Translations under genes and position numbers: made by a program | Notes under the pieces: generated by a model | What the model was told of the DNA's origin: nothing | What the model saw: only the letters and a program-made list of their open reading frames with translations | Database searches by the model: none | From: Actinomycetota bacterium | GTDB lineage: Bacteria; Actinomycetota; Humimicrobiia; Humimicrobiales; Humimicrobiaceae | Reading direction: 5' to 3' | NCBI GenBank assembly: GCA_016927635.1 | Contig: JAFGMJ010000069.1 | Location: 1-7,725 of the forward strand | Length of the DNA: 7,725 nucleotides | In this document: positions 5,994 to 7,725 of the stretch, in pieces | Layout of the letters: each line of letters opens with the position of its first letter | Position numbering within the stretch: position 1 is the stretch's first letter

Positions 5994-7526
5994 ATGCGTC
6001 CATTCACAGGTTTTTTGAAAATGCTGACTTTAGATGAACTTGAAAAACTGCATGATAATGCAGTAAGCCTGCTGGAAAACCCGGGCATGAAGATTGAAAA
6101 CGAAGCCCTTCTTAAGTCGCTTTCAAGAGCAGGCGCAAAAGTGGACTTTGAAGCAGAAATTGCCCGTATACCAAAAAAGCTTACAGATGAAATAATAGCG
6201 CTTGCAGCAGCAGAGGAAAAAGAAAGAATGGCTGCATTTTCCGGCAGTGATTTTTCAGAGACAGATATAGAAAATAAGCTCACATACAGCTGGCATTCCC
6301 CCTTCAGGAACAGTGCACCAAAAATAGAGGCAAGTTTTGGAGGAGGCGCCCCGCTTTTTTATGACCATAAAAAAGGCATAAACAGGTATGCCACAAAAGA
6401 TGATTTTATAAATATGGTAAACCTTGCCCAGGCGCTTCCTGAAATCGTTACGGTTGGAAATGCCGTGCATTATGTGAAGGAAAATGACGGCAGCGATTTG
6501 GCTCCGAAAATGGTTGCAATAAAGGGGGCCGCTCTTGTTGCAAAACACTCTTCAAAACCCGGATGCACGACAATTATTGACAGGCGGCAGCTTCCATATC
6601 TCATGGAAATGGGAAGAATAGTAAAAGGCTCTGCCAGCCGGTATATAAAAAGCCCGGTGTTTGTAAACATTCATGATACGGAAACTCTACTTCGCCTCAC
6701 AAGGCCCGAAGCTGCAATAATTGAAGCTATGGCAAAAAATAATCTATGTATATCAATACTTCCAATGCCGCTGGTAGGCATATCGACTCCAATCTTTCCT
6801 GTATCTGCCGCTATTGTGGGTACAGCTGAAATACTTGCCGTATGGGCTGCAGTAAAGACATTTAACAACAATTGTGCAGTTGAGGCAAATTGCGTATCAG
6901 GCGTTTTAAACCCGGCAACAGGGACTGCCTGTTTTGCAGCACCGGAGGCCGTAATGGCTGATCTTGCTGTCGGACAGCTTTTCAGACAAAAATATGGCGT
7001 TCCCTGCGGCCTGGGCGTGGGGCTTATAGATGCGCCTGTGCCCGGCCTGCTTTCAGTATATGAAAGGATTTTTAAATCCACAGCCTCAACTCTTGCAGGC
7101 GAGCCGTCATTTCCTGTAGGCATTATCGGAGGCGCAGTAGTATTTTCCATGGAACAGGTTATCCTTGATCTAGACATAGCTGCAAACCAGAGACAGCTTA
7201 TAAAAGGAATAGGGCAAAAACATTTTGACTCCTCCCTTGAGCTTATAAGGGAAAGAGGGATCGGGGGGCTGTTTATTGACACCCGGCATACTGCAGCAAA
7301 TTTCAGGGACAATCTTACTTTCCGCCATGCGCTTATAAATTTAAAAAGCACAAGCGTTTCAGAAGCCATTGCAAAAGACCCTGTGCAGGCAGCCCACAAC
7401 AGATGCATACAGCTTCTTGAAAATGTCAAGCCATACCTCATTGATGAGGACAGGGAAAGGGCAATAGATGAAGTTGTAAACAGGGCCTCTGAGGAACTGT
7501 CTGCCCTTACAGGCGCTATGGAATGA
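5994..7526 (+). CDS. Trimethylamine methyltransferase (MttB) superfamily protein, non-pyrrolysine type (second copy)
   Basis: A 510-residue member of the MttB superfamily. Recognisable parts in order are the N-terminal helices (LTLDELEKLHDNAVSLLENP, 11-30), the glycine-rich GGGAPLFYDHKKG near 117-128 followed by RYATKDDFINMVNLAQALPE (131-150), KHSSKPGC at 184-191, a barrel strand PVFVNIHDTE (221-230), LPMPLVGISTPIFPVSAA near 256-273, the segment LIDAPVPGLLSVYE (344-357), and the characteristic family ending GIGGLFIDTRHTAANFRDN at 422-440. There is no in-frame amber codon, so pyrrolysine is not used. The expected role is cobalamin-dependent demethylation of a methylated amine, with a corrinoid protein as acceptor, but no such gene is in the window. 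It is clearly diverged from the copy at 1456-2934 and is not a recent duplicate, so the two may use different substrates. Its coding sequence looks more GC-rich than that of the other copy. It appears to be a single-gene unit with its own promoter, and the next feature is a tRNA gene. Confidence 0.92.
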   Translation: MRPFTGFLKMLTLDELEKLHDNAVSLLENPGMKIENEALLKSLSRAGAKVDFEAEIARIPKKLTDEIIALAAAEEKERMAAFSGSDFSETDIENKLTYSWHSPFRNSAPKIEASFGGGAPLFYDHKKGINRYATKDDFINMVNLAQALPEIVTVGNAVHYVKENDGSDLAPKMVAIKGAALVAKHSSKPGCTTIIDRRQLPYLMEMGRIVKGSASRYIKSPVFVNIHDTETLLRLTRPEAAIIEAMAKNNLCISILPMPLVGISTPIFPVSAAIVGTAEILAVWAAVKTFNNNCAVEANCVSGVLNPATGTACFAAPEAVMADLAVGQLFRQKYGVPCGLGVGLIDAPVPGLLSVYERIFKSTASTLAGEPSFPVGIIGGAVVFSMEQVILDLDIAANQRQLIKGIGQKHFDSSLELIRERGIGGLFIDTRHTAANFRDNLTFRHALINLKSTSVSEAIAKDPVQAAHNRCIQLLENVKPYLIDEDRERAIDEVVNRASEELSALTGAME

Positions 7527-7573
7527 CTTTAAAAAATCCGGAATGAAATTTAAAAAATAGATACTTACAATAC

Positions 7574-7602
7574 TTGACATCGGCCAAATAGATTAGGATA
7601 AT
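7574..7602 (+). promoter_or_regulatory. Promoter of the tRNA-Thr gene
   Basis: TTGACA at 7574-7579 is a perfect -35 hexamer. GATAAT at 7597-7602 matches the -10 consensus at five of six positions, and the spacer is exactly 17 bases. Transcription would start near 7609, about 30 bases before the mature tRNA. This is the strongest promoter in the window, as expected for a stable RNA gene, and it shows that the tRNA is transcribed independently of the methyltransferase gene. Confidence 0.8.
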
Positions 7603-7640
7603 ATGTAAGCTAATTTATGCAGGCTTTAATTTAAAGTTTT

Positions 7641-7716
7641 GCCGGCGTAGCTCAATTGGCAGAGCAGCTGATTTGTAATCAGCAGGTTGTCCGTTCAAGT
7701 CGGTCCGCCGGCTCCA
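7641..7716 (+). tRNA. tRNA-Thr (anticodon UGU)
   Basis: The cloverleaf folds by eye. The acceptor stem GCCGGCG (7641-7647) pairs fully with CGCCGGC (7706-7712), followed by discriminator T and an encoded CCA (7714-7716). The D stem is GCTC/GAGC, and the anticodon stem GCTGA/TCAGC (7667-7671, 7679-7683) encloses the loop TTTGTAA with anticodon TGT at 7674-7676, reading ACA and, by wobble, other threonine codons. The T loop TTCAAGT is canonical. The T stem GTCCG/CGGTC contains one T-T mismatch at the second pair. Confidence 0.95.
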
Positions 7717-7725
7717 CTTATTAAA

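Noticed and set aside
6671..7441. 256-codon open frame on the minus strand inside the second MttB-family gene
   Set aside because: It lies entirely antisense to a strongly supported family gene, has no good ribosome binding site, and its translation (rich in Ser, Ala, Ile, Pro) resembles no family. It is a shadow frame.
1456..7526. Pyrrolysine read-through in the MttB homologues
   Set aside because: Both coding frames are uninterrupted from start to TAA or TGA. No in-frame TAG splits either gene, so pyrrolysine insertion is not supported. None of the seven complete protein genes here ends in TAG, but this sample is too small to mean anything.
1..7725. CRISPR array, insertion sequence, prophage or toxin-antitoxin module
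   Set aside because: No regularly spaced repeats, transposase or integrase motifs, terminal inverted repeats or small paired toxin-like genes were seen.

Overview
This 7.7 kb window looks like a chromosomal segment of a low-GC, probably anaerobic bacterium. Genes have Shine-Dalgarno sites, the promoters are sigma70-like, and a tRNA with encoded CCA lies at the right edge. Two MttB-superfamily (trimethylamine methyltransferase-like) genes point to an organism that feeds methyl groups from methylated amines into corrinoid/C1 metabolism, as in methylotrophic acetogens, Desulfitobacterium-like Clostridia and some uncultured deep-branching anaerobes. The taxon cannot be fixed from the sequence alone.

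Layout. Positions 1-44 may hold the last codons of an upstream gene. Next, on the + strand, come an M20-family metallohydrolase (89-1390, TTG start with a strong ribosome binding site) and the first MttB-family gene (best start 1456, end 2934), separated by 65 bp with no visible terminator. Convergent to these is a minus-strand cluster read from right to left: a small two-helix DUF2905 membrane protein (5781-5533), a MEMO-family protein (5504-4665), an AMMECR1-family protein (4660-4094) and a secreted or lipid-anchored protein with an Ig-like domain (4047-3037). MEMO and AMMECR1 are components B and A of the AmmeMemoRadiSam set and are only 4 bp apart. Their usual radical SAM partner is not here. 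A 212-bp AT-rich divergent promoter region (5782-5993) follows, then a second MttB-family gene on the + strand (5994-7526), and finally a tRNA-Thr(UGU) at 7641-7716 behind a near-consensus promoter.

How the genes may work together. Both MttB-like proteins are full length with no in-frame amber codon, so they belong to the non-pyrrolysine branch, whose characterised members demethylate quaternary amines such as glycine betaine. Neither has a corrinoid-protein or reactivase gene within the window. The M20-MttB pairing suggests, as inference only, that the hydrolase releases a methylated amine from an amide- or peptide-linked precursor for the methyltransferase. The AMMECR1/MEMO cluster has no proven link to this chemistry; it simply lies between the two methyltransferase genes.
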